This document shows, piece by piece, positions 18,411 through 28,178 of a DNA stretch of 64,000 nt (position 1 is its first letter; the number at the start of each line of letters is the position of its first letter). Origin of the DNA: Agromyces protaetiae. GTDB taxonomy: Bacteria; Actinomycetota; Actinomycetes; Actinomycetales; Microbacteriaceae. The stretch spans positions 1,798,001 through 1,862,000 of the forward strand of contig NZ_CP133018.1 of the NCBI RefSeq assembly GCF_030866785.1, written 5' to 3'. The notes under the pieces are model-generated. The model saw only the letters and a program-made list of their open reading frames with translations. It did no database searches and was not told where the DNA came from. The position numbers and the translations under genes were made by a program.

Positions 18411-19355
18411 ATGGACGAGATCGACGAGCTGCTCTCGATTCGGGCCGCCGAGCTCTACTACGAAGAGAACAAGACTCAGGACGAGATCGGCCAGGCACTG
18501 CGGCTGACCCGCTGGAAGGTCGGTCGTCTGCTCGCCCAGGCCAAGCAGCGCGGCTTCATCCGCATCGAGATCCTGCATCCGCGCGCCCGACGGCTCCCCA
18601 TCGAGCGCCGCCTCCGCGACGAGCGCGGACTGGTCGAGGCCGTCGTGGTCTCCTCGGCCGGCGTCTCCTCGCCGGAGGAGCTGCAGGCGCGCACCGCCCA
18701 GGCGGCGGCCGACTACCTGACCGCGCTCCGGCCCGTCCCGCGCACGCTCGGCGTCAGCTGGGGGCGCACCCTCTTCGAGATCTCGCAGCACCTCCGCAAC
18801 GGCTGGGCGACAGGCGTCGGCGTCGTGCAGATCAATGGCGGCGTGAGTCTGAACCGCCGGCCGGGTACCGCCGCGGCCACCGCGGTCGGCATCGCGCAGA
18901 AGGGCGGCGGCAGCGCGACGCTGCTGCCGAGTCCGGCCATCCTCGAGCAGCTCGCGACGAAACAGGCGATCGAGTCCGACCGCGTCGTCGCCGGGGTCAT
19001 CGAGCTCGCGCGCTCGGCCGACGCCTACCTCTTCAGCGCAGGAGCCGCCGATCACAGCTCCGTGCACGTCGAGAGCGGATATCTCTCGGCGGCCGACGTC
19101 GACCTGCTCGTGCAGAAGGGCGCCGTGGGCGACGTCGTCGGCCGGTACATCGACTCCGACGGCAACATCGTCGACCCGGCTCTCGACGCCAGGACCGTGG
19201 GCCTCACGCTCGACGAGCTGCGCGCCGCGCCGCTCTCGGTCGCGGTCATCGCCGGCCCCAGCAAACATCCCGTCGCCGACGCCGTCGTGCGCAGTGGGCT
19301 GTGCACGGTCCTCGTCACCGACGAGGCGACCGCACTCCACCTCCTCGACGACTGA
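18411..19355 (+). CDS. SorC/DeoR-type sugar-binding transcriptional regulator
   Basis: 314-aa regulator with an N-terminal HTH (YYEENKTQDEIGQALRLTRW, about residues 16-36) and a C-terminal SorC phosphosugar-binding domain (GVSWGRTLFEISQHL; VQINGGV; LPSPAIL; GPSKHPVADAVV). The B. subtilis DeoR of this family responds to deoxyribose-5-phosphate and controls deoC, which matches the gene immediately downstream (43-bp gap). I therefore infer a deoxyribonucleoside-catabolism regulator. A GGAAGGGAGG ribosome site precedes ATG 18411, and TACCCT at about 18383 could be the -10. Confidence 0.88.
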   Translation: MDEIDELLSIRAAELYYEENKTQDEIGQALRLTRWKVGRLLAQAKQRGFIRIEILHPRARRLPIERRLRDERGLVEAVVVSSAGVSSPEELQARTAQAAADYLTALRPVPRTLGVSWGRTLFEISQHLRNGWATGVGVVQINGGVSLNRRPGTAAATAVGIAQKGGGSATLLPSPAILEQLATKQAIESDRVVAGVIELARSADAYLFSAGAADHSSVHVESGYLSAADVDLLVQKGAVGDVVGRYIDSDGNIVDPALDARTVGLTLDELRAAPLSVAVIAGPSKHPVADAVVRSGLCTVLVTDEATALHLLDD

Positions 19356-19398
19356 CCGCGTCGCCACGAACCACCCTCCTCAGAATCGGCAGGCACCA

Positions 19399-20406
19399 AT
19401 GACCGGCACCTCACTCGTCACCGCCCGCGAGCGCGCGCTCGCGGTGCTCGGCGGCGAACCCGACGACGCGACGCTCCGTCGCTATCTGCACGGCATCGCG
19501 GGCGTCGACGCCGTCGGTCTCGAGCAGCGCGCCGCGGCGCTCGGCACGCGATCGATCAAGACCTCCTCGAAGGCGTGGGCGCTCGATCGCATCATCTCGC
19601 TCATCGACCTCACGACACTCGAGGGTGCTGACACGCCGGGCAAGGTGCGCTCGCTCGTCAGCAAGGCGGTCACGCCCGACCCCGCCGACCCGTCGACGCC
19701 CCGCGTCGCGGCCGTCTGCGTCTACGGCGATCTCGTCGCGACGGCGGTCGACGCCCTCGGCGGCGCGCACGGCGACCCCGACGACGGCGGCATCGCCGTC
19801 GCGGCGGTCGCGACCGCCTTCCCGTCGGGGCGCGCCTCGCTCGACATCAAGCTCGCCGACACGGCCGAGGCGGTCGCCGCGGGGGCCGACGAGATCGACA
19901 TGGTGATCGACCGGGGGGCGTTCCTCGCGGGCCGGTACAGCCTCGTGTTCGATCAGATCGCGGCGGTCAAAGAGGCGTGCCGCCGCGACGACGGCACGAG
20001 CGCGAGCCTCAAGGTCATCCTCGAGACGGGCGAGCTCGTCACGTACGACAACGTCCGCCGCGCGTCATGGCTGTCCATCCTCGCGGGCGGCGACTTCATC
20101 AAGACCTCGACCGGCAAAGTCCCGTCGGCGGCCACCTTGCCGGTGACGCTGCTCATGCTCGAGGTCGTGCGCGACTGGCACCTCGCGACCGGCCAGCGCA
20201 TCGGCGTGAAGCCCGCCGGCGGCATTCGCACGTCGAAGGACGCGATCAAGTACCTCGTCACCGTCGCCGAGACCGCGGGCGAAGAGTGGCTGCAGCCGCA
20301 CCTGTTCCGTTTCGGCGCCTCGAGCCTCCTGAACGACGTGCTGCTGCAGCGCCAGAAGATCCGCACCGGGCACTACTCGGGCGCCGACTACGTGACGATC
20401 GACTGA
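19399..20406 (+). CDS. deoC: Deoxyribose-phosphate aldolase
   Basis: DeoC cleaves 2-deoxyribose-5-phosphate to glyceraldehyde-3-phosphate and acetaldehyde. The 335-aa protein is of the long type. GADEIDMVIDRG carries the conserved Asp, DFIKTSTGK the Schiff-base lysine, and GVKPAGGIRT the second conserved lysine. The N-terminal 65 residues precede the usual barrel start (LDRIISLIDLTTLEG). ATG 19399 was chosen; the ribosome site is weak. Co-oriented with the SorC-type gene and followed by two aldehyde dehydrogenase genes, which could oxidise the acetaldehyde released. Confidence 0.95.
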   Translation: MTGTSLVTARERALAVLGGEPDDATLRRYLHGIAGVDAVGLEQRAAALGTRSIKTSSKAWALDRIISLIDLTTLEGADTPGKVRSLVSKAVTPDPADPSTPRVAAVCVYGDLVATAVDALGGAHGDPDDGGIAVAAVATAFPSGRASLDIKLADTAEAVAAGADEIDMVIDRGAFLAGRYSLVFDQIAAVKEACRRDDGTSASLKVILETGELVTYDNVRRASWLSILAGGDFIKTSTGKVPSAATLPVTLLMLEVVRDWHLATGQRIGVKPAGGIRTSKDAIKYLVTVAETAGEEWLQPHLFRFGASSLLNDVLLQRQKIRTGHYSGADYVTID

Positions 20407-20426
20407 TCGGAAAAGAAGGCAGATCC

Positions 20427-22048
<1,622 letters not shown>

Positions 22049-22052
<4 letters not shown>

Positions 22053-22924
22053 CCGCAGCGGACGCCGGCCGGCTGGCCGTGCCCAAGACCTACAAGCTCT
22101 ACATCGGCGGCGCGTTCCCGCGCAGCGAGTCCGGTCGCACCTATGAGGTCCGCGCCGCCGACGGCGGCTTCCTCGCGAACGCGTCGAAGGCCTCGCGCAA
22201 GGATGCCCGCGATGCGGTCGTCGCCGCGCGCGGGGCGGTCGCGGGCTGGTCGGGTGCGACCGCGTACAACCGCGGCCAGGTGCTCTACCGCATCGCCGAG
22301 CTGCTCGAGGGACGGCGGGCGCAGTTCGTCGCGGAGATCGAGCAGGGCGAAGGGGTGGGCCGCGACGCGGCCGTCGCGCAGGTCGATGAGGCGATCGATC
22401 GCTGGGTCTGGTACGCCGGGTGGGCCGACAAGTTCGCGCAGGTCACGGGCAATGCCAACCCCGTCGCGGGCCCGTACTTCAACATCTCGGTGCCGGAACC
22501 GACCGGTGTGGTCGCGATGGTCGCGCCCCAGGACTCATCGCTCGTCGGCCTGGTGTCGGCGATGGCGCCCGCGCTCGTCGCCGGCAATGCCGTCGTCGTG
22601 GTCGCGAGCGAGCGATTCCCGCTGTCGGCCATCAGCCTCGCCGAGGTGCTCGCGACGAGTGATGTGCCGAAGGGCGTCGTGAACGTGCTCACGGGCTCAC
22701 CCGCCGAGATCGCGCCGTGGCTCGCATCGCACGCCGACGTGAACGCCCTCGACCTCGTGGGCGCCGGCGCGCTCGACTGGGTCGACCTCGAGATCGCCGC
22801 GGCCGACACGCTCAAGCGGGTCCTGCGACCCGAGTCCGGCCCGGATGCCGCGGCGCCCGCGCTCGACCGCATCGCGGCGTTCACCGAGACGAAGACGGTC
22901 TGGCACACGAAGAGCCTGCGTTAG
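22049..22924 (+). CDS. ALDH-like protein lacking the catalytic domain
   Basis: 291 aa matching only the N-terminal, cofactor-binding part of aldehyde dehydrogenases: YIGGAFPRSESGRTYEV, VVAARGAVAGWSGATAYNRG, and the degenerate VAPQDSSLVGLVSAMAPAL in place of PWNFP. The ELGG Glu and the catalytic Cys domain are absent; the protein ends LDRIAAFTETKTVWHTKSLR after about residue 270. GTG 22049 overlaps the upstream stop (GTGA). Together the two proteins resemble a split ALDH16-type arrangement (active domain plus pseudo-ALDH domain). It is a clean open frame, so I do not call it a pseudogene. Confidence 0.85.
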
Positions 22925-23018
22925 GCCTAGCGCCTCAGCCGCGCCGGCGCCAGCCGTTCCGGGGACGAGCCGGATCGCCTAGGGTCGATCGCCTGAGCCG
23001 GAAGAGGCGAGGGACGAC

Positions 23019-24509
23019 ATGCGCGTGCTCGTGACCGGCGCGACCGGGTACATCGGTGGCCGGCTCGTCCCGCGCCTCGTCGCGGCCGGGCACGACGTGC
23101 GCGTGCTCGTACGGCGCCCCGAGCGCTTGCGGGACGTGCCGTGGTCGGCCGACGTCGAGGTCGTCGAGGGCGACCTGGTGGATTCGGCCGCGGTCGGACG
23201 GGCCGTCGCCGGCGTCGACGCCGTGTACTACCTCGTGCACGGCATGGCCGCGGGCGGCGACTTCGAGGCGGTCGAACGCACGGCCGCCCGGAACGTCGCC
23301 GAAGCCTCGGCGGCCGCCGGCGTGCGGCGCATCGTCTACCTCGGCGGCCTGCACCCTGATGGTGCGGAGCTCTCCCGCCACCTGCGGTCCCGCGTCGAGG
23401 TCGGGCGGCTCCTGCTCGCGTCGGGCGTGCCGACGATCGTGCTGCAGGCGGGCGTCGTGATCGGTTCGGGGTCGACGTCGTTCGAGATGATCCGGCACCT
23501 CACCGAGGTGCTGCCGTACATGCCGGCACCGCGCTGGGTGCGGTCGTCGATCCAGCCGATCGCGATCCGCGATGTGCTGCACTACCTGCTCGCCGCGGTC
23601 GATGTGCCGTCCGAGGTGAACCGGGCGTTCGACATCGGTGGACCCGACGTGTACCGCTACGGCCAGCTGATGAACGGCTATGCGGTCGAGGCCGGACTGC
23701 GGCAGCGCCCCATCGCCGCGCTGCCGGTGCTCACGCCGTGGCTCGCCGGGCAGTGGGTGAATCTCGTGACGCCGATTCCACGGCGGCTCGCCGTGCCGAT
23801 CATCGAGTCGCTGCAGTTCGACTGCGTGGTGCACGACCGCGACATCGATGCGGTGATCCCCCCGCCGGCCGAGGGGCTCCTGCCGTATCGGCGGGCGGTC
23901 CGGCTCGCGCTCGCGCGCGAGCGCGCCGGCGAGGTGGAGACCAGCTGGCGCGACGCGGGGGTGCCGGGAGCGCCGAGCGATCCGCTGCCCAGCGATCCGG
24001 ACTGGGCGGGCCACTCGGTGTTCGTCGATGAACGCGAGCGGCGCTCGCCGGCGACGCCCGCGGCGCTCTGGGCGGTCATCGAGGGCGTGGGCGGCCAACG
24101 CGGGTGGTACTCGTTCCCGCTGGCGTGGGCGCTGCGCGGCTGGATCGACCAGATGACCGGTGGGGTCGGGCTGCGGCGCGGGCGCCGGCACCCGGATCGA
24201 TTGCACGAGGGCGACGCCCTGGACTTCTGGCGGGTCGAGCGGCTCGATCGTGGCCGTCTGCTGCGGTTGCGGGCGGAGATGCGCGTGCCCGGGCGTGCCT
24301 GGCTGGAGCTGCGGGCGGAGCCCGACGGGTCGGGCGAGCGGGTCGGTTCGCGATATCTGCAGCGTGCGGTGTTCTTCCCGAGGGGACTCGCCGGCCGGCT
24401 GTACTGGTGGGCGATCCTGCCGTTCCACGGGATCATCTTCTCGGGGATGGCCAACCGGATCACCGCGGAGGCGGAGGCCTCCAGCGGCACGCAGACCACC
24501 GGCGTATAA
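23019..24509 (+). CDS. SDR-type NAD(P)-binding protein fused to DUF2867
   Basis: 496-aa protein. Residues 1-300 form an atypical short-chain dehydrogenase/NmrA-like domain (RVLVTGATGYIGGRLVPRL; DAVYYLVHGM; VYLGGLHPDG). Residues 330-490 match DUF2867 (ALWAVIEGVGGQRGWYSFP; GDALDFWRVERLDRGRLLRL). The fusion is common in actinobacteria and its substrate is unknown. A GGAAGAGGCGAGGG ribosome site precedes ATG 23019 and TAGGGT at about 22979 may be its -10. Confidence 0.88.
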   Translation: MRVLVTGATGYIGGRLVPRLVAAGHDVRVLVRRPERLRDVPWSADVEVVEGDLVDSAAVGRAVAGVDAVYYLVHGMAAGGDFEAVERTAARNVAEASAAAGVRRIVYLGGLHPDGAELSRHLRSRVEVGRLLLASGVPTIVLQAGVVIGSGSTSFEMIRHLTEVLPYMPAPRWVRSSIQPIAIRDVLHYLLAAVDVPSEVNRAFDIGGPDVYRYGQLMNGYAVEAGLRQRPIAALPVLTPWLAGQWVNLVTPIPRRLAVPIIESLQFDCVVHDRDIDAVIPPPAEGLLPYRRAVRLALARERAGEVETSWRDAGVPGAPSDPLPSDPDWAGHSVFVDERERRSPATPAALWAVIEGVGGQRGWYSFPLAWALRGWIDQMTGGVGLRRGRRHPDRLHEGDALDFWRVERLDRGRLLRLRAEMRVPGRAWLELRAEPDGSGERVGSRYLQRAVFFPRGLAGRLYWWAILPFHGIIFSGMANRITAEAEASSGTQTTGV

Positions 24510-24586
24510 CGATCAGGTAACGCCGTGTGCTAGCGTGACGGCACCCGGCAGGCAACGGTGCGTGGCGGGTGGGAAGGCCCGTGCCC

Positions 24587-25471
24587 GTGTCTCACGCCTC
24601 AGTCGCCGTCGTGCTCCGTCGTACCGGCCTCGTGGTCGCCGCCGCGCTGCTCACCGGAGTGCTGATCGCGGCGCAGGTGCCGCCGCGGGTCCAGGCGGGC
24701 GATCTGTTCGGGCAGTTGCGGGCACCGGGCGAGGCGGCGTTCACCGTCGGGCATCGTGGCGACCGCGCCTCGGCGCCGGAGAACACCATGCCCTCGCTCG
24801 AGCTCGCGATGGACGAGCTCGCGTATGTCGAGACCGATGTGCGTCTCACGCGGGACGGCGTGCCCGTGCTCTTCCACGACGTCACGCTCGAGCGCATCGC
24901 CGGGGTCGACGGTCGTATCGAGGAGCTCACGCTCGACGAGGCGCGGCGACTCGACGTCGGCGCCTGGTACGACGACGAGTTCGCGGGCGCCACGATCCCC
25001 ACGCTGGACGAGTTCCTGGCCGCGCTGGCCGAGCGGCCGGGCGCACGGGCGCTGGTCGAGTTGAAGGCCGGGTGGGATCGCGCCGGTGTCCGCACCGTCG
25101 CCGGCCTCATCGATCGGCATAACCTGCGGACCCGGGTGGTGCTGCAGAGCTTCAGCATCGACACGCTGCTCGCCATCCGCGCGGCGTCGCCCAGTACGCC
25201 GCGGATCATGCTCACGCGCGAGTTGCCGGCGGATCCGCGACCGCTGGCCGACCAGCTCGACGTGATCGGGTTCGGCACGCCGCTCGCCTCGGTCCGACGC
25301 GAGCCGGGAGCCGTCGAACGAGCACACGCGGCGGGGCTCGCGGTGCTCTGTTACACCTTGAACTCCGACACCGACTGGGCCGAGGTGCACCGGCTCGGCA
25401 TCGACGGCATCATCACCGACGAACCGAGCGATCTCGATGCATGGCTCGCGGTGACGGCGCCGGGCACCTGA
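24587..25471 (+). CDS. Glycerophosphodiester phosphodiesterase family protein
   Basis: GDPD-fold enzyme hydrolysing glycerophosphodiesters, 294 aa, probably membrane-anchored and exported: the first 25 residues contain one hydrophobic segment (LVVAAALLTGVLIAA). Catalytic and metal residues are in VGHRGDRASAPENT and YVETDVRLTRDGVPVLFHD; VELKAGW and DGIITDEPSDL follow. Of three in-frame GTGs (24569, 24581, 24587) I chose 24587 because GGGAAGG lies at a workable distance; the choice is uncertain. Confidence 0.88.
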   Translation: MSHASVAVVLRRTGLVVAAALLTGVLIAAQVPPRVQAGDLFGQLRAPGEAAFTVGHRGDRASAPENTMPSLELAMDELAYVETDVRLTRDGVPVLFHDVTLERIAGVDGRIEELTLDEARRLDVGAWYDDEFAGATIPTLDEFLAALAERPGARALVELKAGWDRAGVRTVAGLIDRHNLRTRVVLQSFSIDTLLAIRAASPSTPRIMLTRELPADPRPLADQLDVIGFGTPLASVRREPGAVERAHAAGLAVLCYTLNSDTDWAEVHRLGIDGIITDEPSDLDAWLAVTAPGT

Positions 25472-25506
25472 GCGTCGAGGAATCGGATCGCCGCGCTCGG
25501 CACGCG

Positions 25507-25785
25507 TCAGCCGCGGTTGTTCGACAGCTCGAAGAGTCGCACGAGCTCGGCGACCGCGGCCTCGCGCTGATCGCCGCCCGCCTCGTACTGGTGCGAGACG
25601 TGTGTGCGCAGATGGTTCTCGACGAGCAGTTTGTTCAGCGAGGCGAGCGACTTCTGCACCGCGAGCGACAGCGTGATGATGTCGACGCAGTAGTCCTCGT
25701 TCTCGATCATCTTCTCGATGCCACGCAACTGGCCCTCGATGATCTTCGTGCGGTGCAGCGCGCGCTTCTTGATGTCGTCGATCAC
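25507..25785 (-). CDS. CsoR/RcnR-family metal-sensing repressor
   Basis: 92-aa DUF156 repressor, an all-helical dimer/tetramer that releases DNA when metal or another ligand binds. IIEGQLRGIEKMIENEDYC matches the DNA-binding helix with the first ligand Cys. The second ligand region reads ENHLRTHVSHQ, so the C-x-H-x-C pattern of copper sensors is replaced by C-H-H, closer to RcnR (nickel/cobalt). Start GTG 25785 was chosen from a TAGCCT box (25799-25794) 8 nt upstream. It is divergent from the DUF2207 gene with a 42-bp gap; no metal exporter is adjacent. Confidence 0.87.
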   Translation of the reverse strand: MIDDIKKRALHRTKIIEGQLRGIEKMIENEDYCVDIITLSLAVQKSLASLNKLLVENHLRTHVSHQYEAGGDQREAAVAELVRLFELSNNRG

Positions 25786-25815
25786 GAAGAGCAAGGCTAC
25801 TCCGGCGCGCCTCGA

Positions 25816-25821
25816 TAGCGT
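25816..25821 (+). promoter_or_regulatory. DUF2207 gene -10 box (leaderless)
   Basis: TAGCGT ends 6 nt before ATG 25828. Confidence 0.55.
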
Positions 25822-25827
25822 TGAGAC

Positions 25828-27642
25828 ATGGTGCTCACGCGAACCGTCCGTGCTCTCATCGCGCTCCTGCTCGGCCTCGCGGGCGTACTCGCGCCGGCCG
25901 GCGCCGCGCTCGCCGCGCCGGCGGCGCGCGCCGACACCTCGGACTTCAGCTTCGCGTCCTTCGACGCGGTCTACGACCTGTCCGCGGACGAGGACGGCCG
26001 GTCGGTGCTGCGCACGACCGAGACGCTCGTGGCGGAGTTCCCGGACGTGGATCAGAACCGAGGCATCCGCCGTGCGATCCCGCTCGACTACGACGGTCAC
26101 CCGACCGAGCTGCGCCTGATCTCGGTGACCGACGAGACCGGCGCGGCGCGCGAGTACGAGACCGACGAGGACGACGGATACCTCGTGGTGACCATCGCGG
26201 ACGACGAGTACGTGCACGGCGCGCAGACCTACGTCTTGTCGTACGAGCAGCAGCACGTCACCCATGTCCCGGACGACGCCGAGATCGACGAGTTCGCCTG
26301 GGACGTCAACGGGGTCGGCTGGGATCAGCCCTTCGGTGTGGTGACCGCCGAGCTCCGCGTCGATCCCGCGCTCTCCGATCGGTTCGCGGGCCAGGCGGCG
26401 TGCTACCGGGGGCCTGCGGGGTCGACGGAGTCCTGCGACGCCATTGAGGCCGGCGGCACGCCGCTCGTCGTCCGCGCGGAGGCCGCTGACCTCGGGCCGC
26501 GCGAGAACCTGACGATCGCCGTGGCCTTCGAGCCGGGCACCTTCACGCCGCGCGACGATCGCTTCCTCTCGTCGCCGGCCGCGATCCTCGGCGCGATCGG
26601 CGCGCTGCTCGCGGTGGCAGCAGCGGCGGTCGGGCTCGCCCTGCGGTTCACGAGATGGCGCTCCCACCCCGGCAGGGGCATCGTGGTGGCGCAGTACGAG
26701 CCACCGCGCGGCGTCACCGTGATGGAGGCCGCCGAGCTCACGGGGCACCCCGACCGCGCCGTCACCGCGACCCTGCTCGGCTTGGCGGTGGACGGCGAAC
26801 TGCGCGTCATCGAGACCGCGTCGAAGAAGTCGGGCTCGACGTTCGCGGTGGAGTCGACGCCGGCCGGCCCCGATGCGAACGGCCGGGTGGATGCCGACGG
26901 TCGCGAACTCGCCCGTCTGCTGTTCCCGGACGGCACGGCGGGGGAGCGGCGTGACCTCGCCACGCGCGATACGGCGCTGGCGCGCAAACTGTACGCGCTG
27001 CGGACGGGTGTCCCGAAGCGCGTCGTCGCGAAAGGCTGGCGCACGACGCCCGATGGGGGACTCCGCGCCGTGCTCGCGATCGTCGCGGTCGCCGGCGGTG
27101 TGGCGAGCCTCGTGTTCGGGATCTTCGCACTCACCGCCGCCATGGGCGGTGCGTGGCCGCTCGTCGCGCTCATCGTCGGCCTGATCGCGGCGGTCGTGGG
27201 CGTCGGCGCGGTCGCCGTGGTCCGACCGTTCACCGAGTCGGGCCGCGCAGTGCGCGACCACCTCGAGGGCCTCCGCGAGTACATCGGGCTCGCCGAGGCC
27301 GACCGGCTCAGGATGCTGCAGAGCCCGAGTGGTGCGCTGCGGACGGACACGGCGGTCCTCAGGCTCACCGAGCGGCTGCTCCCGTACGCGGTGCTGTTCG
27401 GTCTCGAACGCGAATGGTCGGGCGTGCTCGCCGCGCTGTACGACGAGCGCGGCGAGACGCCGGGGTGGTACGCAGGAACCGACGGGTTCAGCGCCGTCGC
27501 GTTCGTGAGCGGTGTGCACAGCTTCAGCTCGTCGGCGACCGCGAGCTGGTCGGGTTCGTCCTCCAGCTCGTCGTCGAGCTCATCGGGCGGCGGCGGCGCG
27601 TCCGGCGGTGGCGGTGGCGGCGGTGGCGGCGGCGGCGTGTGA
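25828..27642 (+). CDS. DUF2207 membrane protein with Ser/Gly-rich tail
   Basis: 604-aa DUF2207 protein. A signal peptide (residues 1-32, ending LAAPAARA) is followed by an extracytoplasmic beta-rich domain (to about 235), a membrane helix (AILGAIGALLAVAAAAVGLAL), a cytoplasmic stretch, two membrane helices (about 410-470) and a cytoplasmic domain. The end is a Ser run followed by a Gly run, the usual DUF2207 terminus. Function unknown; the family may act at the envelope. It converges with a small acidic gene on the opposite strand. Confidence 0.88.
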   Translation: MVLTRTVRALIALLLGLAGVLAPAGAALAAPAARADTSDFSFASFDAVYDLSADEDGRSVLRTTETLVAEFPDVDQNRGIRRAIPLDYDGHPTELRLISVTDETGAAREYETDEDDGYLVVTIADDEYVHGAQTYVLSYEQQHVTHVPDDAEIDEFAWDVNGVGWDQPFGVVTAELRVDPALSDRFAGQAACYRGPAGSTESCDAIEAGGTPLVVRAEAADLGPRENLTIAVAFEPGTFTPRDDRFLSSPAAILGAIGALLAVAAAAVGLALRFTRWRSHPGRGIVVAQYEPPRGVTVMEAAELTGHPDRAVTATLLGLAVDGELRVIETASKKSGSTFAVESTPAGPDANGRVDADGRELARLLFPDGTAGERRDLATRDTALARKLYALRTGVPKRVVAKGWRTTPDGGLRAVLAIVAVAGGVASLVFGIFALTAAMGGAWPLVALIVGLIAAVVGVGAVAVVRPFTESGRAVRDHLEGLREYIGLAEADRLRMLQSPSGALRTDTAVLRLTERLLPYAVLFGLEREWSGVLAALYDERGETPGWYAGTDGFSAVAFVSGVHSFSSSATASWSGSSSSSSSSSSGGGGASGGGGGGGGGGGV

Positions 27643-27681
27643 CGCCTGAGGCCGGCGCCTGGCACCTGGCGCCTGAGCCGC
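27643..27681. repeat. Imperfect 13-14 bp repeats after the DUF2207 stop
   Basis: Three related units around GGCGCCTG follow the stop codon directly. The units diverge and also contain self-complementary GGCGCC, so this could instead be a terminator hairpin. Confidence 0.4.
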
Positions 27682-27899
27682 TAGTCGCTCGCGGGAGGGG
27701 CCGCAATCGGGTCGTCGGCGAGGTCGACCCGTCGTTCGGCGTCGATGCCGGCCTGTTCGTCGACGGCGCCGTCATCGATGGGGCGTTCTTCATCGACCTC
27801 GGCCGGCTCGGTCTCGTCGAACTCGGTGTCCTGCGCCACCGTGAACTCGTCGTCCTCTTCTGGGGAGCTCTCTCCGCCCGCACGCGCCCGATCGTCCAT
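27681..27899 (-). CDS. Small acidic hypothetical protein (leaderless)
   Basis: 72-aa, Asp/Glu-rich, probably disordered protein with no recognised family (core FTVAQDTEFDETEPAEVDEE). Support is a TAGCAT -10 box at 27912-27907 with a 7-nt gap to ATG 27899, the same geometry as several well-defined genes in this window. It lies between DUF2207 (convergent) and the helicase leader (divergent). I would not assign function. Confidence 0.55.
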   Translation of the reverse strand: MDDRARAGGESSPEEDDEFTVAQDTEFDETEPAEVDEERPIDDGAVDEQAGIDAERRVDLADDPIAAPPASD

Positions 27900-27963
27900 G
27901 GCGCCCATGCTAGGCCTGCGCCGCCACGACCGCACGGATGCGCGGATCGGCGTCGCGGACCGC

Positions 27964-27969
27964 TAGTAT
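27964..27969 (+). promoter_or_regulatory. Likely -10 box upstream of the helicase leader
   Basis: TAGTAT followed by about 205 nt before the helicase start. Confidence 0.45.
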
Positions 27970-27975
27970 GGAAGG

Positions 27976-28178
27976 TGCGCCTGACGAATCCGTTCACGGC
28001 CCGACGGCGCGGGCTCCGCCCGCGTCATGCTCGGCTTGCCGGCTCTTGATGAGTGAATGCCTGGTGGCTTGGGATTCGCGTACTGCACCTCGTTTCGACG
28101 ACGCGGGGTGTGCGGTCTCGATCGGCGATCGAGCGTTCGGGCGCACTCGGATCTACCCCGACGACACGGGAGGACTGT
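27976..28178 (+). ncRNA. Long structured 5' leader, or separate small RNA
   Basis: Some 200 nt with no supported reading frame. Hairpins visible: GCGCGGGC/GCCCGCGT around a TCC loop near 28005-28025; an imperfect stem around TCGT-TTCG-ACGA near 28085-28115; and CTCGATC/GATCGAG with a GGC loop at 28117-28133. I do not recognise an Rfam family. The leader ends with GGGAGG for the helicase start. Confidence 0.35.
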
